Source: Acetobacteraceae bacterium (lineage in GTDB: Bacteria; Pseudomonadota; Alphaproteobacteria; Acetobacterales; Acetobacteraceae). Taken from it: a stretch of DNA of 10,062 nt. The notes under the pieces were generated by a model. It was not told the origin of the DNA. It saw only the letters and a list, made by a program, of their open reading frames with translations, and made no database searches. The DNA lies in assembly GCA_030039695.1 (NCBI GenBank), contig JASHVB010000457.1, positions 1 to 10,062 on the forward strand, read 5' to 3'. The first letter of the stretch is position 1. Each line of letters opens with the position of its first letter. This document shows, one piece after another, positions 1 to 6,702 of the stretch. Position numbers and translations under genes: made by a program.

Positions 1-10
1 CAAGACTGGA

Positions 11-195
11 GAATGTTAACGTCGCGATAAGCGCTGCGACAACTCCCAACCGTGCCCTCAATGTCCTATTCGCGCGAACGCGCCCCCGATCATGTCTCGA
101 AGCTCCTCTCGAACTTCTGTCGGCATCGTCAGCGTCTGCCCGGTCGCGCTGACGCCGTGCTCGTCGCTCAGGTGGCAAAGAGCATGTTAACATTC
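11..195. repeat. 10-bp inverted repeat GAATGTTAAC / GTTAACATTC
   Basis: GAATGTTAAC at 11-20 has its exact reverse complement, GTTAACATTC, at 186-195. The two arms bracket the minus-strand coding scrap at 58-186. The match does not extend outward or inward, so this is not shown to be an insertion sequence end. It could be two copies of a binding site with a GTTAAC core, or chance. Confidence 0.25.
58..186 (-). pseudogene. C-terminal remnant of an unrecognised protein
   Basis: The minus strand has an open frame running from just after a TAA (187-189) to a TGA (58-60), 42 codons. It reads like real protein, including the stretch SDEHGVSATGQTLTMP and ending near GAFARIGH. By eye, roughly three quarters of its codons end in G or C, as in the intact genes of the window. 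No start codon with a ribosome site lies upstream; the only in-frame ATG would give about 20 residues. I therefore read it as the tail of a gene whose 5' part is lost. The family is not recognised. Confidence 0.35.
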
Positions 196-545
196 AGCGT
201 TATTCAGCAGTCTATCGGCCGATGCCGCTACGCCGCATTTTTTTGCGTTTTTTGTAACGCGGCTGCGTTTTCCGTCCTCATGTCCAAGGATCGCGGTGGA
301 ACTTGCACGCCCTCAGTGTGCAATGGCCGGGGAGGATCCGTTTGGTGGCGGATGAAGGATTCGAGGGCCGGCACCAAAGCGAACGGATGACGCGCCGGGC
401 CGAGACAGTCACAGAGAAACGAGGTGCCGAAGCCGAGATGCTGATAGCGCCGCAACCGCCGCAACCGCTGCGCCTGCTGATCGGGCCTCCGGCCTGGCGA
501 ACCGTCCGAACGCCTGGCGCGGCGCGCGGTCCTCCGCCGCGCTGA
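196..545. other. No supported gene; low-complexity T-rich patch
   Basis: This stretch has several overlapping open frames on both strands, none with a recognisable family motif, a convincing ribosome site or clear codon bias over its competitors. A T-rich patch near 237-262 contains CGCATTTTTTTGCGTTTTTT, which could form only a 4-bp stem before a T run. That is too weak to call a terminator. I see no functional element here. Confidence 0.4.
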
Positions 546-873
546 GCGCTTGCCCTCCCGCTATCTGTCCCCTCCGGCAAACGCTGCGCATCGCTGTTCC
601 TCAAATCCCACATTCCGCCAGAGCGCGCGCTGGAGGTTCCCGCCGACATCCTGAGGCAACGTCATCCAGAGCTGATCGAGCGGTTCTGCCGACGTGTAGT
701 CACCGAAGCTGGCCTCGCCGATCAGCGCATCGCTGCCGCGCTTGCGGCCAGCGGCCAACCCGGCCATTCGCCGCACGGCGCGTGCCGCCCCACTCTACCA
801 GCGGCTCGCTGCGATGACCGCCGACGGTCGCATCGTTAATCTCGCCAGCGGCTATGACCTCGCTGTACAGTGA
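546..873. pseudogene. Coding-like remnant of unresolved strand and family
   Basis: On the plus strand an open frame from 546 carries protein-like sequence (for example VPADILRQRHPELIERF). After about 756 the good coding signal moves to the next frame (757-873, with TADGRIVNLASGYDLAVQ just before a TGA at 871-873). That pattern suggests one gene broken by a frameshift. The minus strand over 561-776 also reads like protein (for example PLDQLWMTLPQDVGGN), so the strand is not settled. No motif ties either reading to a known family, and no start site can be assigned. Confidence 0.25.
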
Positions 874-1052
874 CGGCACTCGGCGGTACAGCCCACCGAC
901 CGGCCGACATCAAACCCAAGATGATATCCTGCCAGCTCGGACGTTGCCGGGATCAACAGCGCGTCCCTCTGCCCGTACCCCCCTACAGCGCCGGAAAGCG
1001 GATGTGGAAGTCCATCAAATGCCGTGCTCGCTGCCCCATCAAAAAACGCGAT

Positions 1053-1217
1053 GATGCTCAGGAAGAGATATTCGGGCCCATCGCCGCGTACCGTGGATGA
1101 GGCAGTGGAGCTGGCAATGCTTCGGTCTAAGGGGGCGCCGCCGGCATCTGGACCTCGGACCACGCGACGGCACATAAACTTGTGCGTGACATAGAGGCCA
1201 GCGTGGATGCACTTTAG
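1053..1217 (+). pseudogene. Aldehyde dehydrogenase C-terminal remnant
   Basis: This is a piece of an NAD(P)-dependent aldehyde dehydrogenase, the family that oxidises aldehydes to carboxylic acids. Frame 1053-1091 gives AQEEIFGPIAAY, the family's conserved EEIFGP segment downstream of the catalytic cysteine. The next family segment follows in other frames: DEAVELA at 1096-1116, then NASV, an in-frame TAA at 1128-1130, and GIWTSDHATAHKLVRDIEAS up to a TAG at 1215-1217. This matches the usual order EEIFGP, DEAxxLAN, YGLxAGIWT, AxxxxxxxEAG. Two frameshifts and one internal stop make it non-functional. The catalytic cysteine region upstream and the C-terminal oligomerisation segment are absent. 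The call rests on the segment order and is fairly secure. Confidence 0.72.
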
Positions 1218-1489
1218 GTGAGATGGATGCGACGAGCGGCAGCGAGGGTCAGTGTCGACCGGGCCAGTCGCGACGGCAGCCATCACCTGTCTCGTTCGAA
1301 CCCGCGAGCGGCGCCCAGGCCGCGTCCGACGTCGCCAGCGACGTCAAATTAAACATGATGGATGCCAAATGAGCAGCGTCGCGATCCTCACTCAATTTTG
1401 GTATTTTATCAGATCAGAGCCTGAGCGAGGCTTGAATTTACATTGACAGGTGCAGCACCCGAAGCCCACTATCACTAACGGCGACATGT
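1218..1489. other. No recognisable gene
   Basis: Between the aldehyde dehydrogenase remnant and the transposase remnant I see only short open frames without ribosome sites or family motifs. The part from about 1340 to 1450 is richer in A and T than its surroundings. It includes AAACATGATGG near 1352, but the frame from that ATG closes after five codons. No repeat or regulatory element can be supported. Confidence 0.4.
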
Positions 1490-2000
1490 TGGGAGGTGGT
1501 CGATAGAGATTGGGACACTTTCAATTGGCGGCGACTTTCTCAAAAGATTTACGAGATTCGCGACCCCGAGTGCCAGGGGACCCGTCGCAACGAGACGCAA
1601 ACAGCGAGCGAACGTATCGGCTTGATTTACCCTGGAATCTCAGGCACTCGCTTTTGCACAACGGACTACAATGACCGGCTGAATGTTTGGCTTTCGGCAG
1701 CGAGCTACGGCTGACCCAGCGCAGCGGCGAACCGGGATCGCCACGAATTGCATCCTCGATCAGCTTCTCCAGCGCGGCCGGCAGCCCCGGCTGGTGCGCC
1801 ACCGTACTCTTGCGTCCGCCTCCCCGTCGGCGCTGTCGCGAACCCAGCTCGTTGTGGGCAGACCGTAGCTCCTGGATGCCGCGATCGATTGTGCTGCGTA
1901 CCAGACCCGTCGCTATCAACATCGCTGAGACAAAGCCATGGCCTTGTGCCAAGGCTTTGTTCGCGGCGCACTGGGATTTCGAGAGCGGTTTTGTTGCACG
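1490..2000 (-). pseudogene. Degenerate ISAzo13-type transposase fragment
   Basis: Reading on the minus strand, this encodes the N-terminal and early central part of an ISAzo13 family (Rhodopirellula-type DDE) transposase. Recognisable pieces in order are NKALAQGHG (near 1960), ATGLVRSTIDRGIQELR (helix-turn-helix part), RRRGGGRKS, ALEKLIEDAIRGDPGSPLRW and then LRFQGK, which corresponds to the family's FSLQGNAKT segment. The open frame ends with a TGA near 1521. Just after it, in another frame, is SVPISID, which looks like the conserved PVISVDTKKKE strand carrying the first catalytic aspartate, so at least one frameshift is present. The rest of the DDE domain is missing. The family's start region is also not clear upstream of about 2000. 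It is a dead relic, not an active mobile element, and I could not identify terminal inverted repeats. Confidence 0.72.
1930..1960. repeat. Near-perfect 12-bp hairpin inside the transposase relic
   Basis: ACAAAGCC (1930-1937) pairs with GGCTTTGT (1953-1960), and inside it TGGC (1939-1942) pairs with GCCA (1948-1951) around a 5-base loop. A single A-A mismatch separates the two stems. No T run follows, so it is not a standard terminator. It lies in the part encoding the transposase N-terminus and may be a by-product of that sequence. Confidence 0.4.
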
Positions 2001-2154
2001 CCAGGCGACGAGGTGGCGTTTGACGCGGCCGGCTTCTCGGGTGTCGCGCGGAAAGGCAGACGTTCTGACGTCGCTGGCTCGGATTCTGGGGCCTGGTCGA
2101 TGCTCGTGCTTCGATCTGGCATCCGTTACGTTATCGGACCGGACCCGCCGATGA
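2001..2154. other. No recognisable gene
   Basis: The minus-strand frame of the transposase stays open into this part but loses resemblance to the family. The plus strand shows only short open frames. No repeat, promoter or RNA gene can be supported. Confidence 0.35.
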
Positions 2155-2289
2155 CAGTGTCGTCTCTACACGGCCGCAGGCGTGCCCCGGAGTGAAACCG
2201 TGAACGCCGTCATCCAGCTCGCCGAGCGGATCATTCTGGAGCGAGTTCGGTCGGCAGACTGGCGCGAGGCGTTGGCATACGTGCCATAG
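2155..2289 (+). pseudogene. Short coding-like fragment, family unknown
   Basis: An open frame between a TGA at 2152-2154 and a TAG at 2287-2289 has protein-like composition and the codon bias of real genes; it includes TVNAVIQLAERIILERV and ends in ALAYVP. A GTG at 2200 has a possible ribosome site, GGAG at 2189-2192, seven bases upstream, which would give a 29-residue product. It may instead be the tail of a larger lost gene, because the frame upstream of the GTG also looks coding. I do not recognise the family. Confidence 0.25.
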
Positions 2290-2384
2290 CTATTCACGAT
2301 AGGGATCCCCGGAAAACACTATTACCGATCGTATGCGAGATTATGCTTGATGACCTTCTCCAATTCCCTGGCAGGAGGTCCCAC

Positions 2385-2606
2385 ATGCTAAATCATGAGT
2401 ACGTCGAGAAGGTCATCAACTTCTGTACTGAGAAGACCGACTTCGCGGCCTTCCAGGCCCACACTACGCCCAACTTCGCCTGCGAGTTCATGGGCACTCA
2501 ACCCTATGCTCTACTCGGATACCAAGCTCGTGGACGAAATGATTGTGCGTGTGCAGACAGCGAAGATGAAGGTATTGGAATGATCGTGCCTTCGGAGGTG
2601 GTGTAA
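2385..2606 (+). pseudogene. Small frameshifted gene with strong ribosome site
   Basis: ATG 2385 follows a full AGGAGG (2373-2378) at six bases, the best ribosome site in the left third of the window. As read, the product is 73 residues, beginning MLNHEYVEKVINFCTEKTD and ending at TAA 2604-2606. Codon use is good only up to about residue 37 (CEFMG). Beyond that the +1 frame has the better codons and a sensible peptide (NPMLYSDTKLVDEMIV) ending at TGA 2581-2583. I infer an indel near 2493-2500. The pattern of a helix, an acidic/aromatic segment and an FMGxxP-like turn is faintly like SnoaL/NTF2-like proteins, but this is a weak impression and the reconstructed product (about 62 residues) is too short for a full domain. 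Treat it as a broken hypothetical gene. Confidence 0.4.
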
Positions 2607-2631
2607 GAGCGATGCGATGGCATCACGCTCT
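2606..2631 (+). other. Small hairpin after the 2385 gene
   Basis: AGAGCG (2606-2611) can pair with CGCTCT (2626-2631). ATG/CAT inside it could extend the stem across a 2-base bulge. No T run follows, so it is not a typical intrinsic terminator. It lies between the stop codon of the small gene and the ribosome site of the autotransporter gene. Confidence 0.25.
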
Positions 2632-2650
2632 CTACGGAGGTGTCGACAGG

Positions 2651-3580
2651 ATGCCCGGACGTACCCTGGCTTATCGGCTTTTTCAAAACGTCAAGTTGGC
2701 GGAAAGCCGTCGAATTCTTCCCCGTACCGCCGACCAATTGAAAATTGACGCAGTGGATTCTTCCGGCGGATGCATCCGGATGTTGGCCGGGCGGAGAGGC
2801 CCGGCGAGGTTATCGAAGGGTGCCTTGCTGTTGAGCAGTACCGCGCTGGCTACGGTTTCTCTTGGGCTTTTGGCCGCGACTCAGGCGGCGAACGGTCCGC
2901 CCGCCGCTTGGCGAGCCGGGACCATCGATAACACAAATTACAACGCGGCGACGAACTGGTCGACTGGCAATGTCAGGGATGCTGCCGGTGAGGCGGCCTC
3001 GTTCGCGGATGACGGATCGAGCACGGTGGTTGTAAATGCTCCGGTCGCACCGTTCTCCTGCACTTTTCAAAACGCATCGCAGAATTACACCATTTCCGGT
3101 GCGGATATGACCTCCCAGGCCAGTTGCGGCGTCTTCGTCAATGGCGGGACGCAACGGATCGATAGCAATCTCGGCCGAACCGGCAGCATCGCGGGCATCA
3201 TCATCACGGTGGGAGCCCTTACGCTTACCGGCACCAACACCCTCACGGGCGGTATCCGGATCGACCCCAGCGCGACGCTTCAGCCTGGCAATGGTGGCAC
3301 CACCGGATCGATTGTCGCCACGACCGCCAGCACCGACAACGGCCGCGTCCGCTTCGACTATGCCGGCTCGGTGACGGTTGGCAACTCCGTCTATGGCAGC
3401 GGCAATCTCGAGATCGCCGCCGGCACCGTAACCTTCATCGATAGGCCAACTCTCGGAAGCGGAGAGCAGATGGGGAAATTGCGAACCTCGCCGCTGATGT
3501 CAACCAGCCGCTCCCGGCCGGTGAATCGAGGGGGTTCCTGCTGCTCCTGCGATGAACCTGGACAGAGGGAGCCCACGTGA
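2651..3580 (+). pseudogene. Autotransporter N-terminal passenger fragment (truncated)
   Basis: This is the start of a type V secreted autotransporter. ATG 2651 has GGAGG (2636-2640) ten bases upstream; ATG 2780 is an alternative start that would give a signal peptide of normal length. A hydrophobic signal segment (ALLLSSTALATVSLGLLAA) lies at roughly residues 58-76 from ATG 2651. The passenger then begins with AGTIDNTNYNAATNWSTG, typical of alphaproteobacterial autotransporters. Around residues 188-215 comes a passenger-associated repeat (ALTLTGTNTLTGG and LQPGNGGTTGSIV). Resemblance ends near 3441. The remaining codons, rich in Arg, Ser and Cys, look like out-of-frame reading of another sequence, and the frame stops at 3578-3580 on top of the next gene's start. 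The family is normally several hundred to thousands of residues with a C-terminal beta-barrel, which is absent. The fragment could be exported to the periplasm but could not reach the surface by itself. Confidence 0.75.
3445..3555 (+). pseudogene. Possible C-terminal tail of a lost operon gene
   Basis: In a different frame from the autotransporter, 36 codons between TAG 3442-3444 and TGA 3553-3555 read like a genuine protein end (EIANLAADVNQPLPAG, then FLLLLR). This frame has a stop right where the autotransporter resemblance ends. It terminates 24 bp before ATG 3580, an ordinary operon spacing. I infer that it is the tail of the gene that originally preceded the importer operon, with the rest deleted when the autotransporter head was joined here. 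The family is not recognised. Chance cannot be excluded for so short a frame. Confidence 0.35.
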
Positions 3581-4443
3581 TGCAATCCGACACCCCCCAT
3601 CAGACCCGCCGTTCGCTTACGCTGGGCATCGGCGGATTGGCCGCGGCCGCCGCAACGTTCCCCGGCGAAGCGTATGCGCAGGCCACGCCGACCGAATCCC
3701 GGCTCAACACGGTGATCAAACGCGGCAAGCTGATTGTTGCCACGTTCGGTAGCAATCCGCCGCTTTGCTACACGGATGATAAAGGTGCGCTGGTAGGCTT
3801 CGACATCGACTTCGCGCGCGCCATTGCCAAGGGAATGTTCGGTTCCACGGACAAGATCGAATTCCAGGTCGTGGACAGTTCCGGGCGCTGGCCTGCGGTG
3901 CTGTCCGGCCGGGCAGATTTCGGCATCGCATCCACAACAATTTATCCAGATCGTGCACTTCGTGTCGCGTTCACCAGCCGCTACATGGATTCCGGTATTT
4001 CGATCCTGGTGCGGACGGACGCCGAGATCGACTCCCTGGAGCAACTCAACGATCCCAAGTTCACCGTAGCGAATCTGAGCAATCCGCAGATGGTGGACCG
4101 CGCGAAGCGGTTTTTTCCGAAAACGAAGGTCCTCACCTTCGAGACACCGAGCGCGATGATGCTGGCGGTAAAGACAGGGCAGGCGCAGGCCATGCAGATG
4201 GACACGCCGGTGCTGGATTGGTACGCGGCAAACGATAAAAGCGTTAAGGTGCTGCCGACATTGCTTGGCAACGTGCAGAACAATGCGCTGTTCCTGAAGC
4301 CGGGCGGATTCACCTGGTGGTTGTACCTGGACACAGTGGTCAAGGAGATGCTGACTGGTTCCAGCTATGACGAATATAGGGCCATCTTCAACAAGTGGTT
4401 CGGCCGCAATCCTCCGCCTGAGCGCTCTTACCTGAAGGCGTAA
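3580..4443 (+). CDS. Polar amino acid ABC transporter, periplasmic binding protein
   Basis: This is the solute-binding protein (SBP_bac_3 family) of a polar amino acid importer; it captures the ligand in the periplasm and delivers it to the two permeases. From ATG 3580 it has 287 residues, a normal length. ATG 3580 is preferred over GTG 3577 because AGGGAG at 3566-3571 sits eight bases upstream. The N-terminus is a signal peptide: a twin arginine at 10-11 (TRRSLTL) precedes a hydrophobic run at 15-27, with likely cleavage after AYA at 31-33. The RR suggests Tat export, but the h-region could also serve Sec. The mature part shows the family pattern: GALVGFDIDFARAIAK, the lobe segment GRADFGIASTTIYPDR with Arg125 in the place that normally grips the ligand carboxylate, and Asp208 (QMDTPVLDW) in the place that binds the amino group. 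That supports an amino acid ligand, although which one cannot be told. Its stop is 18 bp before the first permease. Confidence 0.9.
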   Translation: MQSDTPHQTRRSLTLGIGGLAAAAATFPGEAYAQATPTESRLNTVIKRGKLIVATFGSNPPLCYTDDKGALVGFDIDFARAIAKGMFGSTDKIEFQVVDSSGRWPAVLSGRADFGIASTTIYPDRALRVAFTSRYMDSGISILVRTDAEIDSLEQLNDPKFTVANLSNPQMVDRAKRFFPKTKVLTFETPSAMMLAVKTGQAQAMQMDTPVLDWYAANDKSVKVLPTLLGNVQNNALFLKPGGFTWWLYLDTVVKEMLTGSSYDEYRAIFNKWFGRNPPPERSYLKA

Positions 4444-4461
4444 CGATCAGGCCGCGCCAAG

Positions 4462-5118
4462 GTGCCGTTCGATCTGGTCATGATGGTGCGGGCGTTGCCC
4501 GTGTTGCTGACTGGGCTGCACGTAACGCTCGCGCTGTCCGCCCTAGCGATTTTGTTGTCGCTGGTCTGGGGTCTGGTGCTGACAATCGGGCGGCTGTCGC
4601 GATGGACGCCACTGCGCGGGTTGGGCGGTATCTATCTGCAACTCGTGCGGAACACACCAGTGCTGGTGCAGATGTATTTCTTCTACTTTGGATTCGCCAT
4701 GGCTGGTCTGCGCCTGTCCGGCTTCGTGGCGGGCCTGCTCGCGATGGTGCTGCAGAACGGCGGTTACATGTCGGAGATCTACCGCGCGGGCATCGAAAGC
4801 GTGGGCATCCGGCAGCGTGAAGCTGGGCTGGCACTCGGCATGCGGCCGATCGAGGCATTCCGCATCGTCATCCTGCCGCAGGCAGTGCGGCTGGTGCTGC
4901 CGCCCATGGCCAACCAGTTCGTTGCCATCGTCAAGGACACCGCATTGGTCTCGACGCTCTCGGTCGCCGACATGATGTTCCGGGCGCGCCTGCTGATCGA
5001 CCGCACCGCCGCCACCTACGAGGTGTTTGCCGACCTGACGCTGCTATATTTAACACTGACCACCTGCATCGCCCTGCTCATGCGGGCCTTGGAGTGGCGG
5101 CTGAGGGCAGCAACATGA
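4462..5118 (+). CDS. Polar amino acid ABC transporter, permease 1
   Basis: This is an inner-membrane permease of the His/Glu/Gln/Arg/opine (HisM/GlnP-like) family, one half of the translocation path. It has 218 residues from GTG 4462, with hydrophobic segments at roughly 10-36, 55-80, 83-105, 137-160 and 185-208. The family start (VLLTGLHVTLALS) and the segment VRNTPVLVQMYF are clear. The cytoplasmic EAA loop that docks to the ATPase is REAGLALGM, residues 119-127, followed by ILPQAVRLVLPPMANQFV and IVKDTALVS. The start is uncertain: GTG 4462 and the ATGs at 4480 and 4483 are all in frame, and none has a good Shine-Dalgarno site, so translation may be coupled to the binding protein 18 bp upstream. 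Its TGA (5116-5118) overlaps the next gene's ATG (5115). Confidence 0.9.
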   Translation: MPFDLVMMVRALPVLLTGLHVTLALSALAILLSLVWGLVLTIGRLSRWTPLRGLGGIYLQLVRNTPVLVQMYFFYFGFAMAGLRLSGFVAGLLAMVLQNGGYMSEIYRAGIESVGIRQREAGLALGMRPIEAFRIVILPQAVRLVLPPMANQFVAIVKDTALVSTLSVADMMFRARLLIDRTAATYEVFADLTLLYLTLTTCIALLMRALEWRLRAAT

Positions 5119-5765
5119 TGCCGCACATCCTGATCGCCAATTTCCCCCGGTTGCTGCAAGGAGCATTGGTCACGCTGGCATTGACGGCGATGTCCGTCGT
5201 ACTGGCATCACTGATCGGCATGCTGGTAGCGGTGTCGCGCAGCTATGGCGGGCCGCCGCTCCGTATGCTTGCATTGCTCTATCTGTATCTGATGCGCGGC
5301 ACGCCACTCCTGGTGATGGTATTCGCGGCGTATTACGTGCTGCCTTATGCCGGCATCGACGTGAGCCCTCGCACGGGTGGAGTGCTGGTGATTTCGCTGT
5401 ATTTCGGCGCCTACATGAGCGAGGTCTTCCGGGCAGCGCTGGGATCGGTGCCGCGCGGACAATGGGAAGCCGGGCGTGCGCTGGGCATGCACGGTCCCCG
5501 CCTGATGTGGATCGTGGTGGTGCCGCAAGCGCTACGCCTGGCCGGGCCGCCGTTCGTCAATACCTGCATCATGCTGGTCAAAGGCACATCGTTGGTATCC
5601 GTGATCGGCCTGGCGGAACTCACGATGACGGGCCGCGAGGTGGTGGAGCGCACGCTGGCGCCGTTTCAGGTCTTCGGCGGAGTTGCCGCAATTTACTTCG
5701 TCATCTGCTGTGCGCTGTCGCTGTGCGGCAAGGCGCTGGAAGCCAGGCTGCCACATGCAGGCTGA
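5115..5765 (+). CDS. Polar amino acid ABC transporter, permease 2
   Basis: This is the second permease of the same family, expected to pair with permease 1 as a heterodimer. ATG 5115 overlaps the upstream stop (ATGA) and has GAGGG (5103-5107) seven bases before it, so I prefer it to the upstream in-frame GTG 5094; it gives 216 residues. Hydrophobic segments lie at roughly 15-45, 50-78, 85-105, 130-155 and 185-208. Shared family features are [25 protein letters not shown], the EAA loop EAGRALGM at 118-125, [16 protein letters not shown] and LVKGTSLVS. The last 11 bases overlap the ATPase gene, which points to translational coupling and fixed subunit ratios. Confidence 0.92.
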   Translation: MMPHILIANFPRLLQGALVTLALTAMSVVLASLIGMLVAVSRSYGGPPLRMLALLYLYLMRGTPLLVMVFAAYYVLPYAGIDVSPRTGGVLVISLYFGAYMSEVFRAALGSVPRGQWEAGRALGMHGPRLMWIVVVPQALRLAGPPFVNTCIMLVKGTSLVSVIGLAELTMTGREVVERTLAPFQVFGGVAAIYFVICCALSLCGKALEARLPHAG

Positions 5766-6546
5766 ATCGCCCCCGCTGATTGCGATTGACCGGCTGTCAA
5801 AGCGGTTCGGTCCGATGAGTGTGTTACGCGACGTGTCGCTCGACATCGCGCCGGGGGAAGTGGTCGCGGTGATCGGTCCCTCTGGTTCCGGCAAGACCAC
5901 GCTGCTGCGCTGCATCAATCTGCTGGAGTCGTTTGATGCGGGTGAAGTCCGGCTGGATGGAACACCAATCGGCTATGTGACCGGCCGCAACGGCAAGCGG
6001 CGGCGCCAGCCGGAACGCGAGATTGCCAAGGCGCGCGCGACGATTGGCATGGCATTCCAAAGCTTCAATCTGTTCCCACACATGACAGTGCTGCACAATG
6101 TCGTCGTCGCGCCGATGCGCATCAAGGGCGTGCTGCGTGCCGCTGCGGAGGAAACCGCGCGCACCCTGCTGCACCGCGTGGGGCTCGGCGACAAGCTGAA
6201 TGCCTATCCGCGCCAACTGTCCGGCGGACAGCAGCAGCGCGTCGCGATCGCCCGCGCGCTGGCGATGGAACCCAAGGCGATGCTGTTCGACGAGGTCACG
6301 TCGGCGCTGGATCCGGAGCTGGTCGGCGAGGTCCTGGCGGTGCTACGGCAACTTGCGGATGCCGGCATGACCATGGTCATTGTGACCCACGAGATGCAGT
6401 TCGCGCGCGACATCGCCGACCGCATCGTGTTCATGGCAAATGGGACGATTGTCGAACAAGGTCCGCCGCAGCGGGTCTTCAACGACCCACAATCAGACCG
6501 GCTGAAAGCGTTCCTGCACCGCTATCGCGAGGCTTATCTCCTGTGA
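5755..6546 (+). CDS. Polar amino acid ABC transporter, ATPase
   Basis: This is the cytoplasmic ATP-hydrolysing subunit (GlnQ/HisP-like) that drives import. All key motifs are intact: Walker A GPSGSGKT at 41-48, Q-loop Gln102 in [12 protein letters not shown], signature LSGGQ at 155-159, Walker [15 protein letters not shown] with Asp179 and Glu180, and switch His212 (VTHEM). ATG 5755 gives 263 residues, typical for this subfamily. It is preferred to the in-frame ATG at 5683, which would add an unrelated 24-residue leader inside the permease gene. AGG at 5745-5747 is a modest ribosome site. The basic stretch [13 protein letters not shown] at about 76-88 is a linker of the kind common in polar amino acid ATPases. 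It ends the intact part of the operon; a truncated gene follows 24 bp later. Confidence 0.94.
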   Translation: MQAESPPLIAIDRLSKRFGPMSVLRDVSLDIAPGEVVAVIGPSGSGKTTLLRCINLLESFDAGEVRLDGTPIGYVTGRNGKRRRQPEREIAKARATIGMAFQSFNLFPHMTVLHNVVVAPMRIKGVLRAAAEETARTLLHRVGLGDKLNAYPRQLSGGQQQRVAIARALAMEPKAMLFDEVTSALDPELVGEVLAVLRQLADAGMTMVIVTHEMQFARDIADRIVFMANGTIVEQGPPQRVFNDPQSDRLKAFLHRYREAYLL

Positions 6547-6570
6547 TGACAGCAACAACCGGAAGTCACC

Positions 6571-6702
6571 ATGCTGGATGACCCTGACTGGACCGGCCTG
6601 TTCGATGCCGAACTGTGGCCGGCCGACCCGGAGATCGAGAGCCTGATTGCGCGGGATGTCGCGCGCAACATTGCGGGCGGAAGCCCCGATCCAGGTGACG
6701 AA
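6571..6702 (+). pseudogene. Truncated gene, serine hydroxymethyltransferase-like N-terminus
   Basis: ATG 6571 follows GGAAG (6561-6565) at five bases and lies 24 bp after the ATPase stop, so it sits where an operon member would. The first 30-odd residues (WTGLFDAELWPADPEIESLI, then ARDVARN) resemble the N-terminus of serine hydroxymethyltransferases, where a DPE, an acidic helix and an (R)Q/N precede the IELIASEN segment. Here the resemblance stops after ARN: no IASEN or pyridoxal phosphate site follows. The frame runs on to 7230 with unrelated, low-quality sequence, so I treat only the first 40-odd codons as genuine. If correct, the enzyme would be a PLP-dependent serine/glycine or related amino acid enzyme, which fits an amino acid importer. 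Another helix-rich family is possible, because the match is short. Confidence 0.4.

Noticed and set aside
232..275. T-rich hairpin resembling an intrinsic terminator
   Set aside because: The stem is only 4 bp (CGCA/TGCG), and no intact gene ends upstream on the right strand.
2767..2778. Perfect 12-bp palindrome CGGATGCATCCG near the alternative autotransporter start
   Set aside because: A single 12-bp palindrome in 10 kb is not rare, and it lies inside the coding frame with no promoter beside it.
3391..4044. Long minus-strand open frame opposite the binding protein gene
   Set aside because: It is a shadow of the plus-strand binding protein, which has clear family motifs; the minus frame has none.
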